Of a stretch of DNA of 64,000 nucleotides, positions 41,701 to 52,912 are shown piece after piece; within the stretch, counting starts at the first letter, position 1; each line of letters starts with the position of its first letter. The notes under the pieces are model-generated. The model had not been told where the DNA came from. It saw only the letters and a list, made by a program, of their open reading frames with translations, and did no database searches. Source of the DNA: Isochrysis galbana (taxonomy: Eukaryota; Haptophyta; Isochrysidales; Isochrysidaceae); NCBI GenBank assembly GCA_018136815.1, contig CM030936.1:5121774-5185773 (forward strand), written 5' to 3'. A program made the translations under genes and the position numbers.

Positions 41701-44430
41701 GCACAGGTTGTCGATTTGTACCCACCGGACAGCAAGAGCGGCGCACCCATTTCGTGGGTAGGCAAGCTTGCCGTGGAGGTCTCGCTTGGGCGAGCCTTGA
41801 AGCAGGCGTTGCGTGGTCAAAAGAATCGTGCAGAGATAAGGCTGCACCTCGACTCGCTCGATCTCTCTGATGGGTTGCGGCGCGATATAAGCCTTTCCGA
41901 GCTATGGGTTGAGGTTCAAATGCCACCGAATGTCGCCTCTCGGCCAATTCACTCGCAGCATGTGCATCACGCCCCCGGTATGTTGCGACCAACTCTCGAC
42001 ACAATAGTCGTGCTCTCAAACGATCAACTGCAGGGGCTTGGGGCACACCTTCACGGCGCCTTTAAGCAAACAGTGTCTCAACCCACGCCCATCGATACTG
42101 AACAGATAGATGTCTCAGCGCCGACACCGGCAGCAGTTGTTGAGCGATCGAGGCGGAAATCGGGCAACAGAGCGCTAGTCGAACCGACGTGGAATGCTGA
42201 TCGAGCGGCCCCCTCGGTTCAAACGGATGTGGCCAAAGAAAAAAATAGCGTGAATAAGGGTCTGCGCTTACCCAAGCGTTTTCAACGTCCAGCGGGCAAT
42301 GTGTCAACTGTGGACCACACTGGCATGAATGCGGGTGCAGATCCAGCTGAGATGCCACAACAACAAAAAAAGACCAATTCACGTCGTGTTGGGCAAGCAG
42401 CAGTCGGCGGTGAGCGAGTTGCCCGCCTAGAGCCTTCATGTTCAGTAACTTTCGTACTTCGAGGCAATCATCGTCGAGGCCAGATTGATCTTGGCCATGG
42501 ACGAATCGACTTGTTTCATATGCTGAAAGGCGGGGAAGAAAAGCTGCGCGTCGGGCTGACTCTGGCCGACAAGTGGGGCACGCCAGCTGCCCAGCTGCAA
42601 CTATCGTTCTGTGCTCAGGATGCCTTGCGCGCAGCATGGTGGGCACACGCGAGGCGCGAGCACATGCACGTCCGACTGCATGACGTCACCTTGACACGAG
42701 ACGCCCTGGAACGCGCCTCAGCCGGTGGCTCTCTGTCCATATGGGCACGTATCAGCTCCGCGGGAATTTTGGACGAGGTCGTATCATCCGAGGTGCCGGC
42801 GTATGCTGGGCCGATCCATTTGAATCGTTCTTTCGAGATATGGCTAGCTCCCAAGAGCGAAGCGGCCCAAAGATTAGATCACGCACTGCGGTCACATGAA
42901 GGCATGCGCTTTCGCGTGGACATCTTTGGACGTCGCTCGGCCGGGTATGCAGGCGACGAGGAGTTGCACATCGGCACTGCGAATCTTGCTTTGCGGGATG
43001 TGCTTAGAGGCGGTGGCGACCTCCTTCACGGGGCGCTTCCGCTGGACGATGCTCAGGGAGTCTCGTGCGGCGAGTTGCGCCTGTCGCTCCTAGCTCGAGA
43101 AGTCTCACTCGCCCTATTCGGGCCAAGGGATTGGCACAAGGAGTCAATCTACATCTCGTTACATTCAATCGAGCTCGAGCTTCCTCCACAACAAGGCCGG
43201 TCGTTCAAGCAGATCCGTGTGGAGATTGACTTCCTCGCCATGTCGAAAGACAATTGGAAATCAGAAGCCAAGCCACTCCCTGCCGATGGCTCTAACGTGT
43301 TGCGACTAGATGAGTCCTGGGACGTGCCAATGGGCCCGGGCGAGTTAGCTCTTGAAGCTGTGAGCGCTGCCATGCGTTCAGTTGAGGAGCAGGATTCAGA
43401 TATCTATTTCGTTATCTTTGGTACGAGTGCTGGAGTTGATACTGGAGCTGAGTTAGGCACTGCACATGTGAATCTCGAACAAATGCTGAAGATTGGCCAG
43501 GACATCGCACGCACACGTCTGCCTGTCCTCGACAGCCAAAGGCGCCGTGTGGCTTGGTTAACCATCTCAGTCTTCGCGATCGAGGCGCTCACTTGGGTAA
43601 CTTCCGGAGGCTATGGAGGCATTCCCATAGGAGCCACCATCGGAAATTTGTCAATGAGCACCGCTGCACAAAAGCAGCTAGCAAGCACACTACTTGGTCG
43701 ATCGATGTATGTTGAGATCGATTTTCCATCGCGACTACCCTCGATTCGAACACCATCGAAGACACCAGCTCCAAACGGCCGGATTGCCTTTGACTATTCA
43801 CATGAGGTTCAGCTCATCCCCGGCTCTGAGCAACATATTGCTACTTTGGACGCGTTGTCCTCTGGGGACCCGGCATTGGCTGTTGCAACTGTCCGTTTGC
43901 TCTCCGAGCCGGATGCGAGTTCACGCGTGCAGCATACTGAAATCGCGAGTGCAGAATTAAACATCCTAGATGTTATGCACCCGCAAGGCGTCCGACACAC
44001 GCTCGAGCTGCATGGCTCGGCCGTCTCGGGGGGGAAAGTCGGCAGTCTTGAGGTATCTCTGGACGCGCAGGAGTTGGCGGGAGCGATTCGGCGTGCGGTT
44101 TCGGCGAGGAGCCAACATGCAGCTCATATGATTGTTCCATTTCCTGTGTCACCGCCCGTGCCCGACCCCCCCCCTCGAGGATCTCTCTCAAACCCTACCA
44201 TGTGGCCTACCCAAGAACTCGAACGTGTGGTTCCGTCATTTGTCGGCTCAGAGTCCCAATCGGCCTCCCACAATAGGCGTCTACGCGACGTACCGCCCTG
44301 CACTCCGCCACCATTCGCCGCCTCGCATGGCCAACAAATGATTACCACGACGAACTCCTTTCATACGCCCGCCGTAAGTGGCGTGTGGTCTACGCAGAGA
44401 AGCTGTCTCGGCGAACTTGAGGACATATAG
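38712..44430 (+). CDS. RPGRIP1/RPGRIP1L-like multi-C2 ciliary protein
   Basis: Two exons, 38712-39746 and 39877-44430, with a 130-nt intron in phase 0 (donor GTGCGA, acceptor GGCGCAG); 1862 aa. Exon 1 holds a C2 resembling the RPGR1_C domain (EDEQDSDIYFILFG, ELGTAHINLEAMMKRGHD, TISVTAIAALKWV, residues 10-158) and a second C2 (MCVEIELPGRLPAVRTASK, LIPGSEQHVAIL, 165-325). The first part of exon 2 is helical and Arg/Gln/Ala-rich (about 400-520, probable coiled coil), followed by several diverged C2-like blocks. Residues about 1431-1753 repeat the exon-1 pair (EEQDSDIYFVIFG, ELGTAHVNLEQMLKIGQD, YVEIDFPSRLPSIRTPSK, LIPGSEQHIATLDAL). In animals RPGRIP1L organises the ciliary transition zone. Acidic Ca2+ ligands are not conserved in the C2 folds, as usual for this family. 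The last 100 residues are Pro/Ser-rich. Confidence 0.8.
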
Positions 44431-44594
44431 CGCAAATTATTTGCTGCTAGAAGCGGAAATGCCAACTTGTCGTGGACTTGACCCAAATTTATGGATTGGA
44501 CCCAATGACCATTGATCCCCCCCAATGATGCGACGACAATTATCGAACTCAAAGACTCATTGGCTGGTGGGCAAGTACCAGGTAGGCCCAGCCA

Positions 44595-44705
44595 AACACC
44601 TAAATGTATATGCAACCTCCCAGGAGCCAACGGAGCCAACGGCCCCCGATAGCTATCGGGGGGAAATTTTCTCCTGATCGCCAACGACAGGAGTGGCAAG
44701 GCAGT
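44595..44705 (-). repeat. R9 palindromic repeat, right copy (inverted)
   Basis: Carries CCCCCGATAGCTATCGGGGG at 44643-44662 and, on the minus strand, GGAGAAAATTTCCCCCCGAT and GTTGGCTCCTGGGAGG, matching 38385-38485. With the left copy it brackets the RPGRIP1-like gene in inverted orientation. Confidence 0.75.
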
Positions 44706-45889
44706 GTAGCACCGTAAAAGGCAGCATGAGAGGTGGGGGATATTGGGTTGCAAAAAAACGTCGGTACATCGGAGAGTCAGAATTTTTTTCACGAGCAGGG
44801 ACGAAAATTTCGCCCCGCCTTTTCCCCCTCGCAACCCGAAGTGGGAGTGGAGCAATGGCGACTGACCCACTGTGACAGGCCGACCTTCGCCGCGCTCCAG
44901 TGAGAGCACGGCGGCGGTGATCAGCGATCAGATCCCCCTTGTCGCTGGTGTTCGGACTAACCTCCCGTTCCATCGATCGTCCCCCTTTTGCCTTTTGTTG
45001 TTTCCATCGATGGGCTCCACCCTTATCGTCTCGCCCCGAGCGTTCATTTTAAAATCGCGGTAGAAAGTAGAAACACACACACACACGCCCACCTTTTATT
45101 TAGGGTATAGACTCAGACTCTCTCTCTCTCTAGCACACGTGCACTCATGGGTTATGGTGTTATGGTTATGATCGATGCAGAGCTTGAAGCTCCTACCCGA
45201 TGTAGCGGCGTTGCCACATGAGGTCGCTGTACTTTGCGCGCCACTTGAGCATTGAGCATGAGCTTGTGGAGCGTGGTATGCGTGTCCTCTCCTTCGACGA
45301 GCAGGCGCGGCCCACCTGCCGAGGTGTTCGTTCTCGATGGGTTGGATGTGGGATGTGGATGATGGGGTGTGCGAGGATCTCCGCGGACAAGGGTAAGCTG
45401 GATGTATGTCAAAAGATTGTTGAGCAACTTGATCGACACACCCGGCCACCTACTGCGTGCTACGCTCCTCTCGCTCCTCGACGACGCCGAGGACGTCGCC
45501 GCGTTCGCTCCTCCACTTCCTCGTCGCTCGTCGCCAACCTCACCACCACCACCACCACCACCACCTAGCCAAGGGACTACTCCAACCAATGATTGCACAC
45601 CCAGCATGCACAAACGCCGCAAACGTGCGGCCCAGAAGGCCGTCCTCTCACGCATCACGGACCTCGTCACCCAAGATCAGCCAAGCGACCTGGTCGCCTG
45701 CCAGTAGAACGACATTGACACCATCCACAGGATCGAGGACGAGGAGAAGGAGAAAAAGACGAAGACGATGAAGATTTAAAGGCTGCTAAGCTGCCGGTGT
45801 TCCGTGACGGTCTGAAAGGCGTGTTCTGAAAGCGCGCGCGGGTCCACCGTAGGATTAAAGTATGTGAATATTGTTGTATAAATGACTAT
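44706..45889. other. Intergenic with CA/CT microsatellites, no firm gene
   Basis: 45071-45086 is a short (CA)n and 45117-45131 a (CT)n run. 45150-45780 has overlapping frames on both strands (His/Thr-coding CACCAC run near 45540-45568) but no recognisable domain; a short basic frame MHKRRKRAAQKAVLSR at about 45606 is the best candidate and is not convincing. Confidence 0.35.
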
Positions 45890-45945
45890 GGACATTTGAT
45901 GGCTCCATTTGAGTGATGTCCCATGATTGACGGAACGACACCTCA
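45890..45945 (+). repeat. R10 repeat, copy 2
   Basis: TATGGACATTTGATGGCTCC ... TTGACGGAACGACACCT. Other copies: 29375-29437 (plus) and 51146-51215 (reverse). GGACAT and ATGTCC inside it are inverted. It abuts a duplicated gene fragment on its right. Confidence 0.65.
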
Positions 45946-46194
45946 ACGATGGACAAGGCCTCAGTAGCCGCAAGCTGACTCAGCGCGCCGCTCCAAGATG
46001 CTTAAGTGCGGACGTCTCCCAAATCAAAGCATGATGCTCACTCCATGCAAACAACTCGAGCACACTATTGTTCTCAGGGTGCCCTTGCGTTGCAGCGTTG
46101 GATTCTATGGAGCTTACACGTAGATGCTCCGAACGAAACCTCCGAGAAAGCGAATCCCCTTGCTCACATGCGATGCTGCCGCTTTCGGCTGCTT
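45946..46194 (-). pseudogene. Duplicated fragment of the TMCO4-like gene
   Basis: About 249 bp nearly identical to 47347-47594 inside the third exon of the TMCO4-like gene, in the same orientation, with a few single-base differences and a two-base indel. It encodes only the stretch around FRSEHLRVSSIESNAATQGH, with no start or catalytic motif, so it is a non-functional partial copy. R10 lies at its left edge and an R11-type sequence at its right. Confidence 0.9.
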
Positions 46195-46752
46195 TCCTCC
46201 TCGTCCCTCCCCACTCCCCTTGTTCATACAATTCCCTCTTATGATCTACAGCTCCACACACACCACCACAGCTTCCAACACTTTCCGAACACCTCCCCAC
46301 ACAACCACAGCCACTCCCACACCATGTCTTCAATATTCAAGTAACTTGCATCAAAGGGATCCGCTCCCTTGCTTGGGCATTGGACGATCCAGCACCGCAT
46401 TCTCATCCGCCGGATGCCTCTCCTAGATCACGATCTAATGCTACTCGACGGCGGCGCCGCTCCTATTCTTGTGGCCGTTAATGGCTTTAAGAACCGCTCG
46501 TAGCTGTCTTGCCCACCTAGCCCCACATTCCGGGTGAGGACGCCGTCGATCACGACCCAATACCCACTCGCGACCGTCGAGACTCTTTTCGCGCCTCCAT
46601 CCCGATGACGGGGACGTCGGCGCATCTCATCCGTCGTCCTACCACTTCCGATCCGTGGCCTTGGCCATCAAGACGAAGGACTATTAGCATCGACGATGAT
46701 AGATATGAAGGAAGAGCACGCACTCGATTGTTCTCACTAGGACTACTCACAA
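46195..46752. other. Intergenic, with R11 block
   Basis: 46215-46275 (TTGTTCATACAAT ... GATCTACAGCTCCACAC ACCACCACA) resembles 61805-61865 (GTTCATACAATGG ... GATCCACAGCTCCATCCACAC). No gene seen. This is the 3' flank of the TMCO4-like gene. Confidence 0.4.
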
Positions 46753-49700
46753 TCACTCAGTCAGCCCAATGTGCTGCAGAACTGCACCGAGACGGGAGCG
46801 ATATTTGTGGTGGGCATGTACAATATGCGAAACGTCAAAGGACTCTATGTCCATTGTGGCGGCGTTCGTGGTGACCACTGGCGAGAGGCCGGCAACTCCG
46901 TGCCGAAAGGACGTTGCTGACGTGCCCCTGTGCACCAAAGCTAAGACGAGATCATCCGGACGGTAGCAATTGATCAGGCGACCCGCGACTACACGGCGTA
47001 GCCGCAACCATCGTGAAAAGTCGGCACCCGCGGGTAAGCCCATCATCACCGCGTGTTGAACCACGCCCGCAGCGCGCGCGCGACCCTCCTCAGAAAGGCG
47101 GCACATCTCATGTAAACACTCCCACACGACCAGTGCGCCAAGGGAGAAGCCCACTAGGATCACAGGCCGCGCGCCTTGCTCTCGTTCGACGAGTATTCGC
47201 GCAAGCAGCTTGCCTGCTCGTCTGGCACGGAGGTACGCGACCCCCCACGGATTATCCAGGACGTCACACGCTTTCATGATGTACGCAGGTACTGCGACAG
47301 CTGCCATGAGTGAAGCAAAAAAAGTATGCTTCAGGGTTTGCGCAGCAACGACAGACAAGGCCTCAGTAGCCGCAAGGCGACTCAGCGCGCCTCCAAGATG
47401 CTTAAGTGCGGACGTCTCCCAAATCAAAGCATGATGCTCACTCCATGCAAACAACTCGAGCACACTATTGTTCTCAGGGTGCCCTTGCGTTGCAGCGTTG
47501 GATTCTATGGAGCTTACACGTAGATGCTCCGAACGAAACCTCCGAGAAAGCGAATCCCCTTGCTCACAGGCGATGCTGCCGCTTTCGGCTGCTTCCGGTG
47601 ATACGGCTTCGGCGGTTGGCTCATCCTCAGAATCAATGGCTTGGATGAGTTCATTAGCTGCTGGCTTCCGCAACGCATTCTCTATTTGTTGACAACCGGC
47701 GCCAAGGGCTGAGGTTGCTGCTTCTTGCACCACCGCACCGCCGACGGTGACACGCCCCGTGCTAGCTGTCACTATCTCGTCGAGCGCAGCCGCTTCGATC
47801 AGAGTTGCATGTGGCTGTGGGACTAGCTGTATGTCGGCACGTTCGGGTTTGGGTGGCTCTCGCTGTATGCGCACGAGATCCTCTACCATTGCTTCCACAG
47901 TCCGATTCGAACGAGCAGCTTCGGCGGCGCGCTCTTCTTCAAAGCCTGCACGCAAGGCGGGACGGTTAGTGGGGTGAAGGGGAATGCAAGGGATGGGGCA
48001 TGATTCGCGGAGCAGCCACGTGATCGCCTGCCGAGTGCGTCTCTCCTCGTGGCAAAACGTAGCTGTTGTGCTAGATGCGCGATCGTCCGCACGGTCACAG
48101 CGCACCCATGGAGGCGAGCCATTCGACTGCATCACTAACATCCGCTAGATCTATCTTGCTATTCATTGTGAGCAACGTGTCATCGGGCGACATAGCCTGT
48201 GAGCTGCATGCATGTTCAAGCTTTGATCCTGCAACGTCTGCTGCCGTTACCACGGGGCCGTTGAGTTCACTCACACCCATCGTCTCTGCGACTGCACGGG
48301 CCATCCCTTCTTTCCAGCTGAGAGGCTGCGTCTCGGAAGCCGACGTGCCGTCGTTGCTTCCACTATTGCACCCATTTAGGGAGTGGCTCAACGCATTTGC
48401 CGGCCCCGAGGCGCGAGGGAGTTTCAGCATTGTGCCCGCGGCAGAGCCAACAACTGTCGCAACCCCCGCCGTCTTTCGCAAGGCTGCAACAGCTGCTCGC
48501 CCGGTGTCTTGTGCAGGGGCAGTGGTCGGACCACCTCTCCACCAATGGCTCGTGGGTGCGTCGGCCCCAGGTTCTAACCATCCCGAGATGCCAATAAATA
48601 CGCTCAGTGCAGGCACACGTGTCAGCGTCTCATTAGTAGGGCTTGCTCCTAAGAGTCTATCTGGATGAGTCGAGTAATGCCTCATCGAAGGCTGTGCTGC
48701 GACGACGGGCAAGTGCAGCACCCTAGCGAAGGTATCTGGGGAGAGCGAGTGGAGACGACGGATGGCCTGCTGAGAAGAAGCACTATTGGCGGAAGCAAGG
48801 CTGACCTCGAGTGCGATAGGGGAAGCAGTGGCGTCGACGGCTANNNNNNNNNNNNNNNNNNNNNNNNNNNNNNNNNNNNNNNNNNNNNNNNNNNNNNNNN
48901 NNNNNNNNNNNNNNNNNNNNNNNNNNNNNNNNNNNNNNNNNNNTTGCCACTTCTTCCATTTGCACTTCAAGAGCTGCCGCCAACCGCTGCCTAAGACTAC
49001 GCACTTCCAACGGTGGCAAGACTTGCAGATTTGAAGAGAGAAGGAGCCGTTGCGTCACACGAAGCGCAGCGGGGTGGTTCCGAGGCTCGTCGGTCGCATT
49101 CGAGTGGGTTGGCGGCTCGTAGGGCAAGGTTGGCACTTCGACGGCATACTGGGCCCGGGCCACTTGGGCAACGTTAGGCTGAAGAAAATGGAATTCCGAC
49201 ACGTCAGCTAGACGACGGTCCATCTTATAAGCGGCCAGACCCGCACCTGTAGCGCCAAATATTGATGTGATCACCTACAACAGTCGGGCAAGGCATGATT
49301 TAGGTGGATCACGATCGCTGGCAAACGTGCTCATCATGACGTGTAGGGCATGCAGCAGTGATACATCCATCGATTTACATGTGAGACAGCCCGACAGCAA
49401 CTGCCTCATCAAAGGCTCAACGATTCGTCTCACGCGGCGTCTGGGGCACGGCTTGGCTGAAGAAGAGCAGCGCACCGCAACGCCTGTTGTACCCGAAAGC
49501 AGGACCGTAAGGCTGCCCACTGCGGTGCCGACCACAGCACCAGCGGCTCCCAAGGCAGAGATTCCCCCTCCAACAGCGGCTAGGCCACCAATGACGGCAG
49601 GGGCAGCCAGCCCAGCAGTGAGCGCCACAGCCGCACCCGAGGCGATCCCTACACCAACAATTGCAGCACTATGCTTCCATCGCTTGATCACGGAGCGTCT

Positions 49701-50363
49701 GCTGCTCATCCCCTCGGCATGCGCTCTAGTTTCACGCTCAGCGCGCGCAATACTCTGCTCTTCATGGAGCTGCGACGAGAGTGCACTCGCGAGCTCAGCC
49801 TCGCGCCGAGCCATCTTGTGCCATGGGACTCCAAGCGCAGCAGAGAGCTCAACGAGCACCTGTCGAGATCTTGCGTCGTAGCCAGTGCTCAACACGCGAA
49901 CACCTTTGATTTGCGTTGGATTGGTACAGGTATCAGGAGCACTCGTGCCGTTGCTCACATTACCCACATGCTGTGCAGCCTCGACGGAGGCGATTGCTAC
50001 TCCAACAGCCATGAGAACGACCAGACCGTGGACGATCGCCTCGCGCTGCTCTGGCGAGTTCGGCAAAGAGATGATGAAAGGGTCAGGCGAGAGGGGTATG
50101 TCGCCTGGTGGCAGGCGCGAGAGGGGCTCGAGCGCGGTAAACTGGTCGTCAGGCAGCTCTAGGAGGTCGCACATGACTGTTCTGAGGAGACGGCCGCTGA
50201 AACGTTCGGCTGGCCCCGCATCTGCCGCGTCCTCTGCGTCGTACCACCCGACGTGCCGGCCGAGGAGCACTGCGAGCACGCCGCCGAGCGCCGTACGCTG
50301 CTCGAGGGTAAGTGAGCGAAGACAGCGGAGCGCCAGGTCGGCCGGCGCGCTGTCCGGGGCCAT
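46753..50363 (-). CDS. TMCO4/DUF726-type membrane alpha/beta hydrolase
   Basis: Three exons: 50363-49476, 49274-48106 (with a 100-N gap inside), 47945-46753; introns 201 and 160 nt, phases matching at both joints (SMG then FEEERAAEAA). Exon 1 carries the family membrane segment (KHSAAIVGVGIASGAAVALT, GLAAPAVIGGLAAVGGG). Exon 2 has FGATGAGLAAYKMDRRLADV and the core strand VFIGISGWLEPG. Exon 3 has the nucleophile elbow VILVGFSLGALVVWECL, the Asp region VVAGRLINCYRPDDLVLALV and a C-terminal HIVHAHHKYRSRLG with the likely catalytic His. TMCO4 and yeast Mil1 are membrane-associated members with poorly known lipid- or trafficking-related roles. Substrate unknown. A long Ala/Glu-rich insert (about 47600-47900) separates the core strands. 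Confidence 0.85.
48844..48943. other. Assembly gap (100 N) inside TMCO4-like exon 2
   Basis: Exactly 100 N. The frames on its two sides differ by the gap length, so the true missing length must be a multiple of three if no intron lies within it. Confidence 0.98.
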
Positions 50364-51145
50364 ACAAAGAGGGAGTCCGAGCGCCGGTTCGCCTAGAGAT
50401 GGCGGGAGGGAGAGCGCGGCAGCGCAAAGGAGAGGAGAGGGCAGCGGAGTGTGCTTGAGAGTGGAAAAATGCGAGCGAGCAGACGGATGGTGTGGCGGGC
50501 GGGTAGGCGTAGGCGGCGGAGGGAAAAGGAACTAAGGTGGGGCTGGGGTGGGAGGTGGGGGTGGTGGGTCGGGGGAGCACGCCTTGTGAGAGCGAGAGAG
50601 GTGGAAAGCGCGAGAGGGATGAGGGAGATGTACGATCAGACCCTGCGGGCGGAGGCCGGCGGGGGCGGGCGGACGGCGGGGAACAGGGAGAAAAGCGATG
50701 CAAGCTCTCAGTTTTCTTTTTTTGGTTCTTCTGGTTTAACATTAGTGCTAGGGGTCCGTGGTACGTCGTCATCGCGGTCATCGGTCACATCGCCGCAACC
50801 CTACATAATGGGAAACACCCTCTTCCCTCTCCTCCTCCTCCGCTCCTCCATGAAGATGCGCTGACGGAGGACCATCGCCCCTCGCGCCGACCGCGGCCAG
50901 CACGCCCGCAAGTCCCCTCGCTTTGTTTTTGTTTCTTTGTTCTTTGTCTTTGCAAGAGGGTGCAACCTCAGGTTTGGTTATTTTTTCGACAAATGCCCCC
51001 ATGAAATGGGTAGATAAACGTTTATGGACAAGGCACCCCGGGCCTCCGACCACGCACCGGGAGGGAGTAAAATGTTGAAAACCTCACATTTGGACAACGA
51101 TCAACGATAGCACGATAGCCCGCCCCGATCCCGGAACAACATACA
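50364..51145. other. Intergenic, no gene recognised
   Basis: GC-rich 5' flank of the TMCO4-like gene, then mixed DNA with a TTTGTTTTTGTTTCTTTGTT tract near 50924-50950. No domain-bearing frame. Confidence 0.35.
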
Positions 51146-51215
51146 AAGGTGTCGTTCCGTCAATTGTGGGACATCAGTCGAATTGAGCGATCAAATGTCC
51201 ACAGTTGTACATAGA
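51146..51215 (-). repeat. R10 repeat, copy 3
   Basis: Reverse-complement match to 45890-45945 (AGGTGTCGTTCCGTCAAT ... ATCAAATGTCCACAG). Adjacent to the R8 satellite. Confidence 0.65.
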
Positions 51216-51674
51216 GCATTATTTTAAAATTAAATGAAGACTAGCATAACAACTTTTTTCTCTGCGGTGCATGTTCCCCCGAGGGGGACGCCGTGTCAAG
51301 GCTTTTCCTTTGCGTTTCCTCTAAGGCCGACAACTACATAAACATACAGTTTAATAGATATTTCACATGGAGCACCTGTGCTGACTTGCAGTCACATCGG
51401 TGCACGCCGTGCATGGGCACGGCGCGATGTGCATCGGTCCCCCCGCGGAGACGCCGTGCGTGCGCATGTCAACTCGTTCCCTCTGCGTACCCCTTGAGGC
51501 CCACAACTACGTAAACTGGCCATGTTTCTTTACGCAGCATCTGTGATGACTTGCAATCACATCGTGCACGCCGTGCATGGGCACGGCGCGATGTGCATCG
51601 GTCCCCCCGCGGAGACGCCGTGCGTGCGCATGCCAACTTTTTCCCTCTGCGTACCCCTTAAGAAGGCCCACAAC

Positions 51675-52847
51675 TAGGGCCAGGTCAGAGTTTCGCGCCG
51701 GACCCCCCAAAGTTTCGCGTGAAAGTTTCGCAAAAGTTGCTCACCGGCTAGCCAAGTTTCACAAAAGTTTCGCGTAGTTTCTTCGGATTACGGACTACGG
51801 ATTACGGGTTGTTGTTATTGGTTGTTGACAAGTTGTTATGTGGAGCTGCATTGTTATTATTGCGCACGCACACCATCGGGCATGGTAGTAATAGTAGGTA
51901 GTAGCAGTAGTAGCAGCAGCAACAGCAGTAGCAGCAACGTAGCAGCAGCAGCAGCGTAGCAGTAGCAGCAGCAGTAGCAGCAGTAGCATCAACAAGAGCA
52001 GCAGCAGTATTGGATGGAGCTCACCACTCCCGATTAAATTCCCACGTTAATATTCAATGTACATTCTCTCACGCCAGTGGACGTCGTCCCACAGGCCGGT
52101 GGCCTCGACAGCGACGCACGCGCTAACGAGCGAGAGCGAGGCCGGAGAGGTAGCACGGAGACGGAGACGGAGAGACCAACCACGGAATATCTTTAGACCG
52201 GAGAACATTTTGGACGAAATCCCTTCCGTCGGCCAAGGAGAGGAGGACGGAGAGAGAGAGAGGAGAGAGAGAGTCTCACAAAGCGACTGCAGACGAGCGT
52301 GAAGTCGAAGTCGTGTCTTTTTATTACCTTAAACGAGCCAACACTTATAGCAACAGCAAAAACAAAATTCGAATCGCAAATTTCGAGACCAAAATCTGCA
52401 AATCTGGGCTTGAGACCATGGAGAATCCGAATGTTTGTGTCTTGGGTGTCAGTAGCAACACGGGGAACTGTTGAATTGTGAGTGTGGGCACGTACTTACA
52501 CGAATATTCATGCCTACGGCCTTCAGCTTCAGAGTTCAGAAGGGTGCAAGGTGAGAGCCGCCACGGGGAAGTCGCTCGCTGCGTGACGATGACTGCATTG
52601 AAAATGACCTCAAGACTGCGTGAATAATGTCATGAAAATCATAATAATCAGCTTTGGCGGCTCGGGTGGGCGCGGCCGGCATGCATGCGCAAACGGAATC
52701 GCCCCCCCCCCCCCCCCCGCCCCCCCCGGAGTTTCGCGCAAGTTGCGCACAATGGGCGATTTTGAGCCCAAATTTCGCGAAAGTTTTTTCCCCACAAAAG
52801 TGGCCCAAGTTTCGAAATGAGTTTCACGAAACTCTGACCTGGCCCTA
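51675..52847. mobile_element. Non-autonomous hAT-type DNA transposon
   Basis: Perfect terminal inverted repeats TAGGGCCAGGTCAGAGTTTC, extending one more base, at 51675-51695 and 52827-52847. CCCACAAC flanks it on both sides (51667-51674 and 52848-52855), an exact 8-bp target duplication. The ends fit the hAT terminus YARNG. Subterminal regions are full of GTTTCGCG/AGTTTCGC words, as hAT transposase-binding regions often are. No transposase frame. The interior holds a CAGCAG/TAG-rich microsatellite (51900-52000) and an R3 copy (52170-52526). Confidence 0.85.
52170..52526 (+). repeat. R3 repeat, copy 1, nested in the hAT element
   Basis: About 355 bp matching the reverse complement of 59811-60150. 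Shared words: CGGAGAACATTTTGGACGAA, TTATTACCTTAAACGAGCCA, AAAACAAAATTCGAATCGCA, ACACGAATATTCATGCCTAC. Family unknown; it could be a solo LTR-like or other non-autonomous element. Confidence 0.8.
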
Positions 52848-52912
52848 CCCACAACTACGGCCATATAAGAGATGTTTCTTTACGCAGCGCGTGTGATGAC
52901 TTGCAATCACAT

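Noticed and set aside
51265-51674. CRISPR-like array
   Set aside because: Units are about 164 bp and contiguous with no spacers; this is a eukaryotic satellite.
52170-52526. R3 as a solo LTR
   Set aside because: No terminal TG...CA pair or target duplication could be located, so it is left as an unassigned repeat.
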